From Pseudo-nitzschia pungens (lineage: Eukaryota > Bacillariophyta > Bacillariophyceae > Bacillariales > Bacillariaceae), in the NCBI GenBank assembly GCA_037355855.1, contig CM074762.1:4278001-4342000 (forward strand): a DNA stretch of 64,000 nt, in the 5' to 3' direction. A program made the translations under genes and the position numbers. Under the pieces are notes generated by a model. It made no database searches, had not been told where the DNA came from, and was given only the letters and a program-made list of their open reading frames with translations. This document shows, piece by piece, positions 21,201 through 28,646 of the stretch (the first letter of the stretch is position 1; each line of letters begins with the position of its first letter).

Positions 21201-24200
21201 GGTTGGGATTATCGCTCCATTGCTGACATGCCTGGTGACTTCTCAGTTGCTGACAAGAATGGCAATCGCGCTACCCTGGATCGTTTTGAAGTTGACCATG
21301 CTGACAAGACTCTTGGGGTTTTTATCTCCATGGATGGCAATGAGGAAGCACAGATTGCTCACTTGAAGTCACAGTCTCAGTCTTTTGGCTCTCAACTCAG
21401 GGCTTCCAAGTGTGAGAAGCGCGCATCCCTCTACACCTTCAAGTATTCTTTCATGAAGTCTGTTGAATACCCCATGCCTGTCACGCAACTTGATGAGGCC
21501 ACTTGGACTAAGATAATTCACCCAGCTCTTGTTCCTGTGCTGAATAAAGCAGGGATGTCACGGACATTTCCCAGACATGTGTTCTATGGTCCTTCCCTCT
21601 ATCAAGGCTTTGGATTCATCCATCCATACCTCCTCCAAGAGTTCAGTCATATTGCCACCCTCTTTCAGGAATCTGTCAGGTCCTCACAAACTGGTAGGAT
21701 TCTCAGGCTAACTGCTGAGTCTCTACGGCTCGAACTTGGCATTCCTCTCCATCTTGGTGTCACCCCATATCATCCTTTTGCTTCCTACGTCACTCCTTGC
21801 TGGTACAAACATGTGTGGAAGTTTTTCTCTGTTCACCCTGTGAGCTTGTTTGAAGACTTCCCAGATCTTCCTCTGTTACGTTCCAATGACTGTTATCTCA
21901 TGCAAGCCTTTGTCAACTCTGGCTTCCGAGGTGCTGACTTGTCCCTCTTGAATCACATGCGCATGTCCCTCAAGGCTATTTCCCTTGCTGACATTTGTAC
22001 TCCAGATGGAAAAAGACTCTCTCCCATGGCTTTCCAGCTGACCTCCTCCAATCACTTGAGGGATCATCTTGACTGGCCGAGATGTCCTCCATCTTGGCCT
22101 CCAGCAGCAAAGCGCTTATGGACTAAGGCTCTTCAGACATGTTTTCTTCCCCCCTGTCCACCCCCTGCAGCCAGGGCACTGGCTCCTTCTTTCCATCTTG
22201 GGCATTGGCTCTCTGCCCAGACAGCTTCTCTCTGGCCTTGGTTTTTGTCTCCATCCACCAACAGAATATTCTTCAAAACTTCTACTGGCTGGATTGTGAG
22301 CACCTCCCAGGGCAGGGGTAGATACAGGGTCACTTCTGAACTCATTCCTGACAAACCAGCCTGTGCTGATGTGCTTGTCTGCCCTGTTATTTGTGGACAA
22401 GTTGTACGCGTTGTTGGGTCCTCTGCTTTTGTTTCCGAACCTCCTGACATGGATCCTCTGGAGTACAATCCATATGATTCTCTTCCAGACTCCCCAGTAG
22501 ATGCCTTTGATGCACTCTGTGCGTCTCCAAGAGTACTTCTCCACAAATATTCCCTACCACAGGCTGGCTGTCAGCACCTTGTTGATGCTATCCAGAGTGG
22601 TACTGCCAGTGCTGTATGCGATGGTTCATTTGATCCGGACTTTCTCAGAGGAACTTCCGCTTTCATTTTGTCCCCCAATACCTCCACCAAGACTGCCTCA
22701 TTGTTCCTCACTGGCTGTAATTTTGTCAGTGGATCCCCTGAGGACCAATCATCCTATAGGAGTGAACTGGCAGGCATCATTGGGGTTCTCACCTGCTGCA
22801 CTGCTCTGGTGAGTCTTTTTGATATTGCTTCTGGCTCTATCACCATTGCCCTGGACGGTGACACAGCTCTCAAACAGGCTGAGGGATCATGGCCATTGGT
22901 TATTTCCCAGAAGTCTTTTGATTATGTTTATGTCATCAGAAACATGATTTCTGCCCTGCCAATCTCTGTGCACTTTCAGTGGGTTCAGGGCCATCAAGCT
23001 GGAATCTTTCTTGATTGGTGGGCCCTTCGCAATCATCAGGTTGACAGCATGGCAAAGGCATTTCTCTCTGTCCATAGAGCTTCTGCCCATCACTATCCCA
23101 GACTTGTGTTTGAGCCCTGGGCCTTGTCTCTCAATGGAAGCAAGTGCTCAAGGTTCGATCAGAATGCTTTGCATGTTGCCATTTCTGGTCCTCCCCTTCT
23201 TCAATATTGGCAGACCCACCACGATATTCCCATTCCACAACCTGTTTTGGGTTCCATCCATTGGTGTGCTCATCTGTCTGCCTTCAAGCGATTACCTCCT
23301 GGCATGCAAAGGTGGTTTGTCAAGTTTGCTTCTGGATGCATTGGTGTTGGCAACCAACTACTTCACTACCAGTATCAGGATCACTCCAGGTGCCCATTGT
23401 GTGATGCAGACAATGAGAAGGTGTCTCATGTGCTCTCCTGCAAGGATACTGGGGCTGTCACGCATAGTGTGTCAGCTTTCAAGGGACCACTGCAGAAGAG
23501 GCTTGAAGCTGAACAAACTGATCCATCATTGGTTCTTGCCATTGTGGATCTTCTCACCAGAGTTCGGCAGGGCCAGAACATTTATCCATCATCCTACTCA
23601 CTTGCAATTGCGTCTGCTGTCAGGGCACAGAGGACTATTGGCTGGCACAACTGGCTTCTGGGTAGGTGGTCTCCTCGCTGGTATCAAATTCAGGCTGACT
23701 ACTACTCCCACATTGGAAGCAAGCGCTCTCCCAAACGTTGGGCTACAGCTATCATCCATCAGTTCTTTCTTACCTCCTGGGATCTTTGGACCTACAGAAA
23801 TGAACGACTCCATGGTCCTGGGGGTACCCTGGATGCTGAACAACACCAATCTCTTGATGCTTCCATCACCTCAGAATTGGCAATTGGTGCAGCTGGTGCA
23901 CTTCCCCAGTCACACTCCCTGTTACAAACCCCTTTCCACGTCCTACAAGGTTACACCCTGACTGCCAAGCGGCAGTGGCTTGCAACCATCCACCTTGCAA
24001 GGAAGCAGTATGCAGCGCCTGTCCCACCAGTGCAGCCATACCAACAAGAGGCTGCTCTTCCTCAGAGCCTGGCTTACTGGACCTCAGGGTTGATTACACT
24101 TTGTACCTTGGTTTTGTCTTCTGTTCCTGCTTCTCATCCTGTCCCATCCCCTTTGATACTGGCTCTTATCCCAATATCCACATTCCCATCTCACTTTCTC

Positions 24201-24212
24201 TCAAGTCCCTAG
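18252..24212 (+). CDS. LINE-A2 ORF2: endonuclease - reverse transcriptase - RNase H
   Basis: About 1986 residues. It nicks the target, reverse-transcribes LINE RNA from the nick and removes the RNA. Start: ATG at 18252, 8 nt inside the end of ORF1. EEP endonuclease, residues ~65-335: FQNIG (N~74), LFAEH (E~106), GIDQNAD (~254), ESDHRML (~327). RT ~770-960: NDAKGCYD (~812), GCGQGNG (~876), FVDD (~924). RNase H ~1450-1590: Asp in CDGSFD, Glu in RSELAG, Asp in ALDGDT, His in VQGHQAG. A Cys/His knuckle begins at C1714 (CPLC...H...C). The frame is continuous through all domains. An extra T near 24060 replaces the family C-terminus (LRAWLTG) with an altered tail. Confidence 0.9.
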   Translation: MVSSSDMRCDGMPFNPNPINASPVSPFSPSDSSPVPHFVQLTLHGESLAAKDSDTFGHSFPQAPSSNSTIITFQNIGPQRRAAFMSMSKHNARQFVKSNASVALFAEHCLNESKLLPCDLFNRRMKHVSPSSFSYLANNKHEASACSWLQPGGTGFSIDQLFSSHKVAHGADPSGLGRWSFVKFQGRDGYNVTMFSAYCPVENDRDLGSVWNQQYRYFQAAENLFSPNPCILFHRDLTAALQVCLGAGDQVIVGIDQNADVRTDGLSFELKALGFRDAILTLHSTSSPPATHNRNTTRTPIDAIWVSENVDVLRAGYCPFGGAHGMESDHRMLWIEVCNGSIMGKYLPPPVRFSLSKLQSSHPHLRQRYFKRVRHCFLKAGVFSLQAKLEHLLAQFQSGDISVRTDLITTYEVLHETSTSLRLSVEQNLCHTRAGLVPWSPKLQVYRDTIDFWRRVVKLRQGVSTSHTVLKRLACKLSLYKGEHSDLSSALLHLKQAYKQYRAVKKLAPSWRDSFNQGLVDALLAEGKPHNQHASQIRARMRRERLQRELGLAARSIRGRVNKSAVLRAIAVGHDGVEQVLESQSTMVPAMAASNVRRQQQCLGTPSMTPSFIQDFGYLGTAHAASQVLDGTYIPPPATDKYLSEFLACLKVPDSILSLPPFDYSVCPADNAAAWKRQRERTASEPSCLSFAHHKAFALDPQLNKFDTLLRSVPLIVGFSPSAWQVITDVEIFKKPGEYRVDKMRLIQLMSPEFQINNKMIGRRILAHAERANAVAVDQHGSRKHHKAINTCLNKKLICDVLRQKRRSGAVAMNDAKGCYDRISHPIAGLTLQSFGVPAHVCEVLLSTLQLAKHHIKTGFGRSGPVYGDEPVPLSGCGQGNGIGPTLWALVSTIVFRMMQQAGHGVHLITSLSLQLVSLVGFAFVDDTDLFCAGSDSSTSGEELAVDFQAALDRWAGGIIATGGAIEPAKSFCYLIDFKWNGSGWDYRSIADMPGDFSVADKNGNRATLDRFEVDHADKTLGVFISMDGNEEAQIAHLKSQSQSFGSQLRASKCEKRASLYTFKYSFMKSVEYPMPVTQLDEATWTKIIHPALVPVLNKAGMSRTFPRHVFYGPSLYQGFGFIHPYLLQEFSHIATLFQESVRSSQTGRILRLTAESLRLELGIPLHLGVTPYHPFASYVTPCWYKHVWKFFSVHPVSLFEDFPDLPLLRSNDCYLMQAFVNSGFRGADLSLLNHMRMSLKAISLADICTPDGKRLSPMAFQLTSSNHLRDHLDWPRCPPSWPPAAKRLWTKALQTCFLPPCPPPAARALAPSFHLGHWLSAQTASLWPWFLSPSTNRIFFKTSTGWIVSTSQGRGRYRVTSELIPDKPACADVLVCPVICGQVVRVVGSSAFVSEPPDMDPLEYNPYDSLPDSPVDAFDALCASPRVLLHKYSLPQAGCQHLVDAIQSGTASAVCDGSFDPDFLRGTSAFILSPNTSTKTASLFLTGCNFVSGSPEDQSSYRSELAGIIGVLTCCTALVSLFDIASGSITIALDGDTALKQAEGSWPLVISQKSFDYVYVIRNMISALPISVHFQWVQGHQAGIFLDWWALRNHQVDSMAKAFLSVHRASAHHYPRLVFEPWALSLNGSKCSRFDQNALHVAISGPPLLQYWQTHHDIPIPQPVLGSIHWCAHLSAFKRLPPGMQRWFVKFASGCIGVGNQLLHYQYQDHSRCPLCDADNEKVSHVLSCKDTGAVTHSVSAFKGPLQKRLEAEQTDPSLVLAIVDLLTRVRQGQNIYPSSYSLAIASAVRAQRTIGWHNWLLGRWSPRWYQIQADYYSHIGSKRSPKRWATAIIHQFFLTSWDLWTYRNERLHGPGGTLDAEQHQSLDASITSELAIGAAGALPQSHSLLQTPFHVLQGYTLTAKRQWLATIHLARKQYAAPVPPVQPYQQEAALPQSLAYWTSGLITLCTLVLSSVPASHPVPSPLILALIPISTFPSHFLSSP

Positions 24213-24395
24213 TTTGTGGGACTTGTTTGTCTTTTTCCCTGCTTGATGTTCAAGGTTTGTTTGAAAATTTGTCGTTCTGCCACTTGGGGTCCTGACTCTA
24301 TGATGGAGGCGACGTTAAAGTCTGGTTACAGACTGAGTAATTTAGTTTCACCTTTGGTGATTAAAGTTATTTAAATACGTATATTATTATTATTA
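24213..24395 (+). promoter_or_regulatory. LINE-A 3' UTR with two-hairpin 3' module and ATT tail
   Basis: The last ~90 bp contain the hairpin AGTCTG-GTTA-CAGACT, then TCACC-TTT-GGTGA, then TTAAATACGTATATT and ATT repeats. The same module ends all LINE copies in the window. In related LINE families a 3' hairpin is what the RT recognises to start copying; that role is inferred here. Confidence 0.8.
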
Positions 24396-24416
24396 TGATG
24401 AAGGCTGAGAAAGCTT
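24396..24416. repeat. 21-bp TSD of LINE-A2, right copy
   Basis: Exact match to 13479-13499. Confidence 0.95.
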
Positions 24417-24735
24417 GCTTGTATCCATTTCTTGTGGTTGGATAATCACGTTGGCTTCTTGTTAAGGCTCTCCACTTGGTTTGGGCATCAACACAAAGGC
24501 ATCGACCAAAGTATTTGATGTATTTATTTGCTGATATATCGAGATCTTCTGCTGCGTTTTGGAAGGCTTCTTCGGTATGTAGGAGTTCTTCTAGTCCTCC
24601 TTTGGCGGTGAATAGAGGGACTTTGACGCTGTCTTCTTGGTCTTGATTATAAACTGTTAGAGTAACCAGTTTGGGATTGGAGCTGTCAAAGGATCTTTTG
24701 TAAGGGATTGGAGGATCTCTGTAAAGTCCTGCCAT
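24417..24735 (-). pseudogene. Copia-type gag, N-terminal part
   Basis: The first ~106 residues of the gag of the gag-only element, from the ATG at 24735 (MAGLYRDPP) to the LINE-A2 insertion site at GYKQAFSAFI. The rest is at 12736-13499. It is a capsid-type helical protein with no enzyme motif. The frame is intact on both sides, so the LINE insertion is the main damage. Confidence 0.75.
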
Positions 24736-25007
24736 GGTTTCTTGGTTCAGAGCGTTCGATCGTATCGATCGATCGGAGATTTGAATTGCGTTCGATCGGT
24801 TCGGTGTTCGATCGATTTGTATCGTAACTGCGGTTGTTTCGTTCGATCGATTCGTAGATTTCGATCGGCGTTTCTATCTTGTTTCAATTGTAGGATTTTG
24901 CTTGTCAGGGTATCGATGTATCCCTGTTGTTTAGGATAAAGGTTGTTCTGAATTCAGTACTGAGTTCTTGTCTTTGTCTTCTACTTTCAAGCGGACAGTA
25001 ATTACTG
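24736..25007 (-). other. Gag leader with CGATCG repeats
   Basis: The untranslated leader between the 5' LTR and gag. It contains many copies of CGATCG / TCGATCGAT (24765-24870). A standard initiator-Met primer-binding site is not evident next to the LTR; the first bases inside are CAGTAATTACTG, which is itself a palindrome. Confidence 0.6.
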
Positions 25008-25366
25008 TGTAACACTTTAGGGTAGAATTAGATGGAGTGGTGCGCGATAGAGGTATTTTAATGATGAATAATTATAAAAATTGTGTTATGAGAATGGTTG
25101 AATACTTTACGAGATGGGAATGATTCCTTGAGTATGGATGAACGCTCGAATAATGGATATATTATTCGGCGGGCATAATATCAATAATCGGCGAGTCATG
25201 GGACTCTTGATATTTATCCTGATATTTGAGTGTCCAATCAGTGTACGTTGTATATGTGTATATATACCGAACATACATACATGAATATCGTATATATATT
25301 GGAGTACATGCGGGATTCAATAATCATTTAGAGCCTTTCGTAGTAAGGCTACGCCAGCATGTTACA
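25008..25366 (-). repeat. 5' LTR of the gag-only element
   Basis: 359 bp, TGTAACA...TGTTACA, nearly identical to 11274-11632; followed by TSD CCCTG. Confidence 0.9.
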
Positions 25367-25804
25367 CCCTGATGGTAAATTCTACAAGTTTATTGAGACA
25401 GCCACCAACCCATCTGACAGGCCTCTCCCTCCCACCAAGTTCAAGACTGTGAAACAAGCCAAGTACTGACAGTCCAAGTTTATTGCAAGCCATGAGACTG
25501 CTCCTGTTCTGGGTGTTGTTGATCTTGATCTTCCTGTTGATTTGGGACAGGGCTTGGGTTTGAAGACTTTGCGCCAAGTGTTAATGGGTATACAAACCCG
25601 TGACAATTGGTCCTGGCCCCTGTTCCTTTCAGTTGATACTAGCTCCTACCGGGGTGAAATCCTTGCTTTGTACAACACCACCACCAAGGCTGAAGCCATG
25701 GCCATGTTGTCTTTCCTGCCTATTTTTCTGGAAACACAGTATGGTTCCTGTGTTCGACAGTGGTTCTCTTCTGAGTGCTTCACTGAAATGGAAGCCTTCC
25801 ACTG
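25367..25804 (+). pseudogene. LINE-A1 ORF1, second part
   Basis: Resumes ORF1 directly after the gag-only element with codons for DGKFYKFIETATNPSD and runs through the block LPVDLGQGLGLKTLR to EMEAFH. It has an in-frame TGA at 25468-25470 (after QAKY) that LINE-A2 lacks. It is cut at 25804 by the Copia-type LTR element and resumes at 34931. Confidence 0.8.
25801..25804. repeat. 4-bp TSD (ACTG) of the Copia-type element, left copy
   Basis: ACTG also at 34927-34930. LINE-A2 at 17630-17640 shows the uninterrupted sequence (CATTGGGATG), supporting the join. Confidence 0.7.
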
Positions 25805-26693
25805 TATGAAGATATCCAGGGTGCTATGATCTGTGCTAAGGCTCCTGTGTAGGAGAGTGTACTGGGGCTACAGGCAGCAGCCTCCAGTAACTGACTAACA
25901 GGTGCTGGGCTGAGTGCTAGAGCTGTGTGCTAAATGGTTAGCAACAGGCTTAGCAACAGGCTTAGCAACAGGCTTAGCAGCAGGCTTAGCAGCAGGCTTA
26001 GCAGCAGGCTTAGCAGCAGACCTATCCTGTTTGGTATGGATGCTAGCAGAGTTTACTAGGGTCGCCGCGTACGATTTGTACCAATCGTACGTACCCCGAG
26101 TAAAGCACCTTTTTCTGTGGTGTAGCTAAATGCTACAGGGTTAGGGTTGCTAAGGCTACGAGATACCAATGATAAGATACTATGCTACCGCCAGGGCCGG
26201 GTCATTGGTGTATAATATATACCGTGACCGCATACCCGGCCCAAACAGTTACCAAACGTGCTAGCATAAGTGAGCTAGCACACGATTGGATATAATTAAG
26301 CGAAGCTTAATTAAGCGAAGCTACGCTACGATACTCCGATACACTACCCGTAGAATACAGTACCAGAGCTACAGAGCACTGTTATTATACGAGTTAGCGG
26401 ATCGATGTCACAATACAGAGCTGAGCTGCGCTCAGCTCCCCTTTATTCACTCTTTTCTTTACACTCTAAAATAGACGCCTATCATGCCCTCCCCTTTCGA
26501 TCGATTCCGATGTACCTCTAGGGAAGTACCTTGTAGTAACTAAGTGTATGCAATAAGACCTTGAACAGTCCGCTGTAGTCTCACCCTTTGCCAGGGATGT
26601 ACGCATTATTATTGTTAAGGCTTTTCCTTATTTACAGACCAGTACAAGTCAATTAAGTTCTACGAAGATCGCTGACGAGCGAATATCAACGCA
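25805..26693 (+). repeat. 5' LTR of the Copia-type element
   Basis: 889 bp, starting TATGAAGATATCC and ending CAACGCA. It contains a 12-bp minisatellite (AGCAACAGGCTT, six full units from 25940), a hairpin CGTACGATT/AATCGTACG (26068-26091), a TATA-like TATAATATATA near 26211 and duplicated TTAAGCGAAGC. It lacks the usual TG start; TGTAGGAG begins 44 bp in. Confidence 0.8.
25940..26020 (+). repeat. 12-bp LTR minisatellite, left LTR
   Basis: Six full units of AGCAACAGGCTT / AGCAGCAGGCTT plus a partial one; the right LTR (34153-34210) has four full units. Confidence 0.85.
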
Positions 26694-27564
26694 GTTTATC
26701 AGACCCACCGCTCGACCCACTTCTACGAACCGGGACGCCGGCTAGAGCGTGTGAAGAAACCCAGCTGGCTGATCACCACTGGCATCCATGCCTACACTTG
26801 GATGTAAAACCTCAGCTGAAACTGGACCAGCAGCTGACATCGCGAGATCAGTAGCTGAGCGTCATGGTGGCTCCATGGAGGCTCAGTCCGGTGGGGAAGG
26901 AGCAGGACGTGGAGAAAGCAGCGTCCATGATTCCCTGTTATTTTTACAGGATTCAAGGGGGACGCTTGCTTGCCATGGATGGAACCACACTGGAAAAAGA
27001 AAAGAATTTTCGTGGAGACAGAACGCCACGTACCTTCCAGTGAAGACAGTGTCCAGCAGACCAAGGACATGACGTCAGGCCCATCCAACAAATGAGGCGC
27101 AGACAACCTCGTGAGGCGCAGACAACCTCGAACCTGCTATACCATCGATTTTGATTTTAGCCAAGGGAATTTGGAATCAGACAAGCCAAGAACCCTGAGA
27201 TCTGTCATATCTCAGAATCAAATCGATTGGTCCAGAGCAGAGCAGAAAGACCGAATAGAATTCTTCTTTTGGTCGTAACCAACCATCGACTCGGAACCAT
27301 CGATGTGGATACCTTTTTCTTCTTTCGAAACTATCGAAACAGCATTGGTATTGCCGACACGTGACATCCGATCGACATCGACCATCGATTCGGATGTTCT
27401 TTTCGGAATTGTCGACATGAAACAATCGACACGATACCTCTTCTTTTGGTTGTCATCGATACCGTACAGACCTTCGATCGACAACTTGGATGGAGACAGT
27501 CCCCACCACAAAAAGAATTTGGTTTAGAAACTGAAGCAAATTCGGTAATCAAAGCAAGACAACC
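26694..27564 (+). other. Leader region of the Copia-type element
   Basis: Starts with GTTTATCAGACCC, resembling the initiator-tRNA-Met primer-binding sequence of plant Copia elements (inference). The rest up to the ATG at 27565 contains short frames only and many TCGA-rich near-repeats (27270-27480). Confidence 0.45.
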
Positions 27565-28590
27565 ATGGCCAAGCAAACTAGAAGCCAAGCCGCCGCCGTT
27601 GCAGCCGCCACTGGAGGCGGCGCTGTTCCTGGGGGTGGCGCCGTCCCTGGAGGCACTGTCCCTGGAAGCGGCGCTGTCCCTGGAGGCGGCGCTGTTCCTG
27701 GGGGTGGCGCCGTCCCTGGAGGCACTGTCCCTGGAGGCGGCGCTGTCCCTGGAGCCGGCGCTCCCCCGCCTGGAGTCGCTGGCGCCGTCGTTGTTGGAGC
27801 GCTGCCCCCTGCCGGAGCGCCTGGAGTCCCTCCTGTTGCTCCTGCTGAGTTTGGAGTCTCCAGGATCCAGCAAGAACCGAGCCTAGACATCCAACCTCGA
27901 TCTGATATGATCCTGCTTGCTGTTACTGAGGAACTGAGAGCAGTGCGCAATAAGAATGCAGCTCGGATGGCTGCTGAGGCTGCTGCTGATGCCACTGCTG
28001 CTGCCGCCGCTCGTGCCCATGCTCCCGCTCCTGCACCTGCAGGAGCTAGTCCTGATATCCTCCAAGCTGAGAGTATGTACAGCAAAATCGACGACGACGG
28101 ACGCATGTTTTCTCTACTGGACGAGATTATCGATCACGAGAAGGACGGATCCGCCGTCAGGAAGCAAGATGCCACGATCACCAACAAGTACGGTCGTAAA
28201 GTTCCCAAGCCTACTACGAGAGGATGGCGATTACTCGTTAGTTGGAAAGACGGAACTAAATCCTGGTGTAAGTTGAGTGATCTGAAAGAGTCCTTCCCTG
28301 TACATACCGCCGAGTACGCTGTATCCGCCAAGATTTCAGAACAGCCAGCGTTCAAATGGTGGATCCACCACGTACTACGAAGGAAGAAGCGAATTCTCAA
28401 GGCCACCAAACGAAACAAGAACTGGGATAGGACGCACAAGAAAACGGCAGCAGTGAAGACGACGGCAACAACAGCAGGAACCAGGTTGCGAGCAGAGGGT
28501 GATTTCATCATCCAGCCATTGCAATTTCATCGATTGGACATGGTACCTGGTAACACCGAAAGAATTGAAGATTGCGACGTTAGCAATTAG
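27565..28590 (+). CDS. Ala/Gly/Pro-rich protein with Copia integrase-RT linker domain
   Basis: 341 residues. The N-terminus (MAKQTRSQAAAV) leads into ~60 residues of tandem Gly-Ala-Val-Pro-Gly repeats coded by a GGCGGCGCTGTCCCT-type minisatellite, then an Ala-rich helix. From ~residue 165 on it matches the segment that joins integrase to RT in diatom Copia polyproteins: YSKIDDDGRMFSLLDEI, RGWRLLVSWKDGTKSW, KESFPVHTAEYAV and FKWWIHHVLRRKKRI. No integrase or RT motif is present. It is either a derived gag-like ORF of a deleted element or a deletion fusion. It is the longest intact frame in this element. A perfect 12-bp hairpin lies 30 bp after the stop. Confidence 0.65.
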   Translation: MAKQTRSQAAAVAAATGGGAVPGGGAVPGGTVPGSGAVPGGGAVPGGGAVPGGTVPGGGAVPGAGAPPPGVAGAVVVGALPPAGAPGVPPVAPAEFGVSRIQQEPSLDIQPRSDMILLAVTEELRAVRNKNAARMAAEAAADATAAAAARAHAPAPAPAGASPDILQAESMYSKIDDDGRMFSLLDEIIDHEKDGSAVRKQDATITNKYGRKVPKPTTRGWRLLVSWKDGTKSWCKLSDLKESFPVHTAEYAVSAKISEQPAFKWWIHHVLRRKKRILKATKRNKNWDRTHKKTAAVKTTATTAGTRLRAEGDFIIQPLQFHRLDMVPGNTERIEDCDVSN

Positions 28591-28619
28591 ATGGATCCGG
28601 AAGGATCGAAGGCTGTAAG

Positions 28620-28646
28620 GCCTGTATGTCTTCTAGACATACAGGC
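28620..28646 (+). terminator. Perfect 12-bp-stem hairpin after the linker ORF
   Basis: GCCTGTATGTCT (28620-28631), loop TCT, AGACATACAGGC (28635-28646). It is the strongest short inverted repeat in the element. Its function is unknown; it could be a packaging, dimerisation or 3'-end signal. Confidence 0.5.

Larger units (their letters stand above)
13500..24395 (+). mobile_element. LINE-A2, complete LINE retrotransposon (10.9 kb)
   Basis: Non-LTR retrotransposon with exact 21-bp TSDs. Layout: 5' UTR 13500-15296 with a GC-rich 5' hairpin region and tandem repeats; ORF1 15297-18259; ORF2 18252-24212; 3' UTR to the ATT-repeat tail at 24381-24395. ORF2 carries an apurinic-type endonuclease, reverse transcriptase and RNase H, which places it with the RNase H-bearing I-group of LINEs; I do not assign a clade. 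ORF1 is broken by small indels, so the copy is probably inactive despite its intact ORF2 core. It is inserted in gag of the gag-only LTR element and is therefore younger than it. Confidence 0.95.
11274..25366 (-). mobile_element. Gag-only (non-autonomous) LTR retrotransposon, split by LINE-A2
   Basis: Two 359-bp LTRs (11274-11632, 25008-25366), a 5-bp TSD CCCTG and TG...CA ends. Without LINE-A2 the element is about 3.2 kb. The minus strand encodes a gag protein (24735 down to 24396, then 13499 down to 12736) and no protease, integrase or RT, so it needs a helper Copia-type element. The leader between the 5' LTR and gag (24736-25007) is rich in CGATCG repeats. The LTRs look almost identical, implying recent insertion. 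The sequence inside the 3' LTR (reading GGGGAACTA on the minus strand) is a plausible short polypurine tract. Confidence 0.85.

Noticed and set aside
27549..28106. Pro/Ala-rich minus-strand frame opposite the linker ORF
   Set aside because: Mirror of the GC-rich repeat; only the plus strand continues into a recognisable Copia domain.
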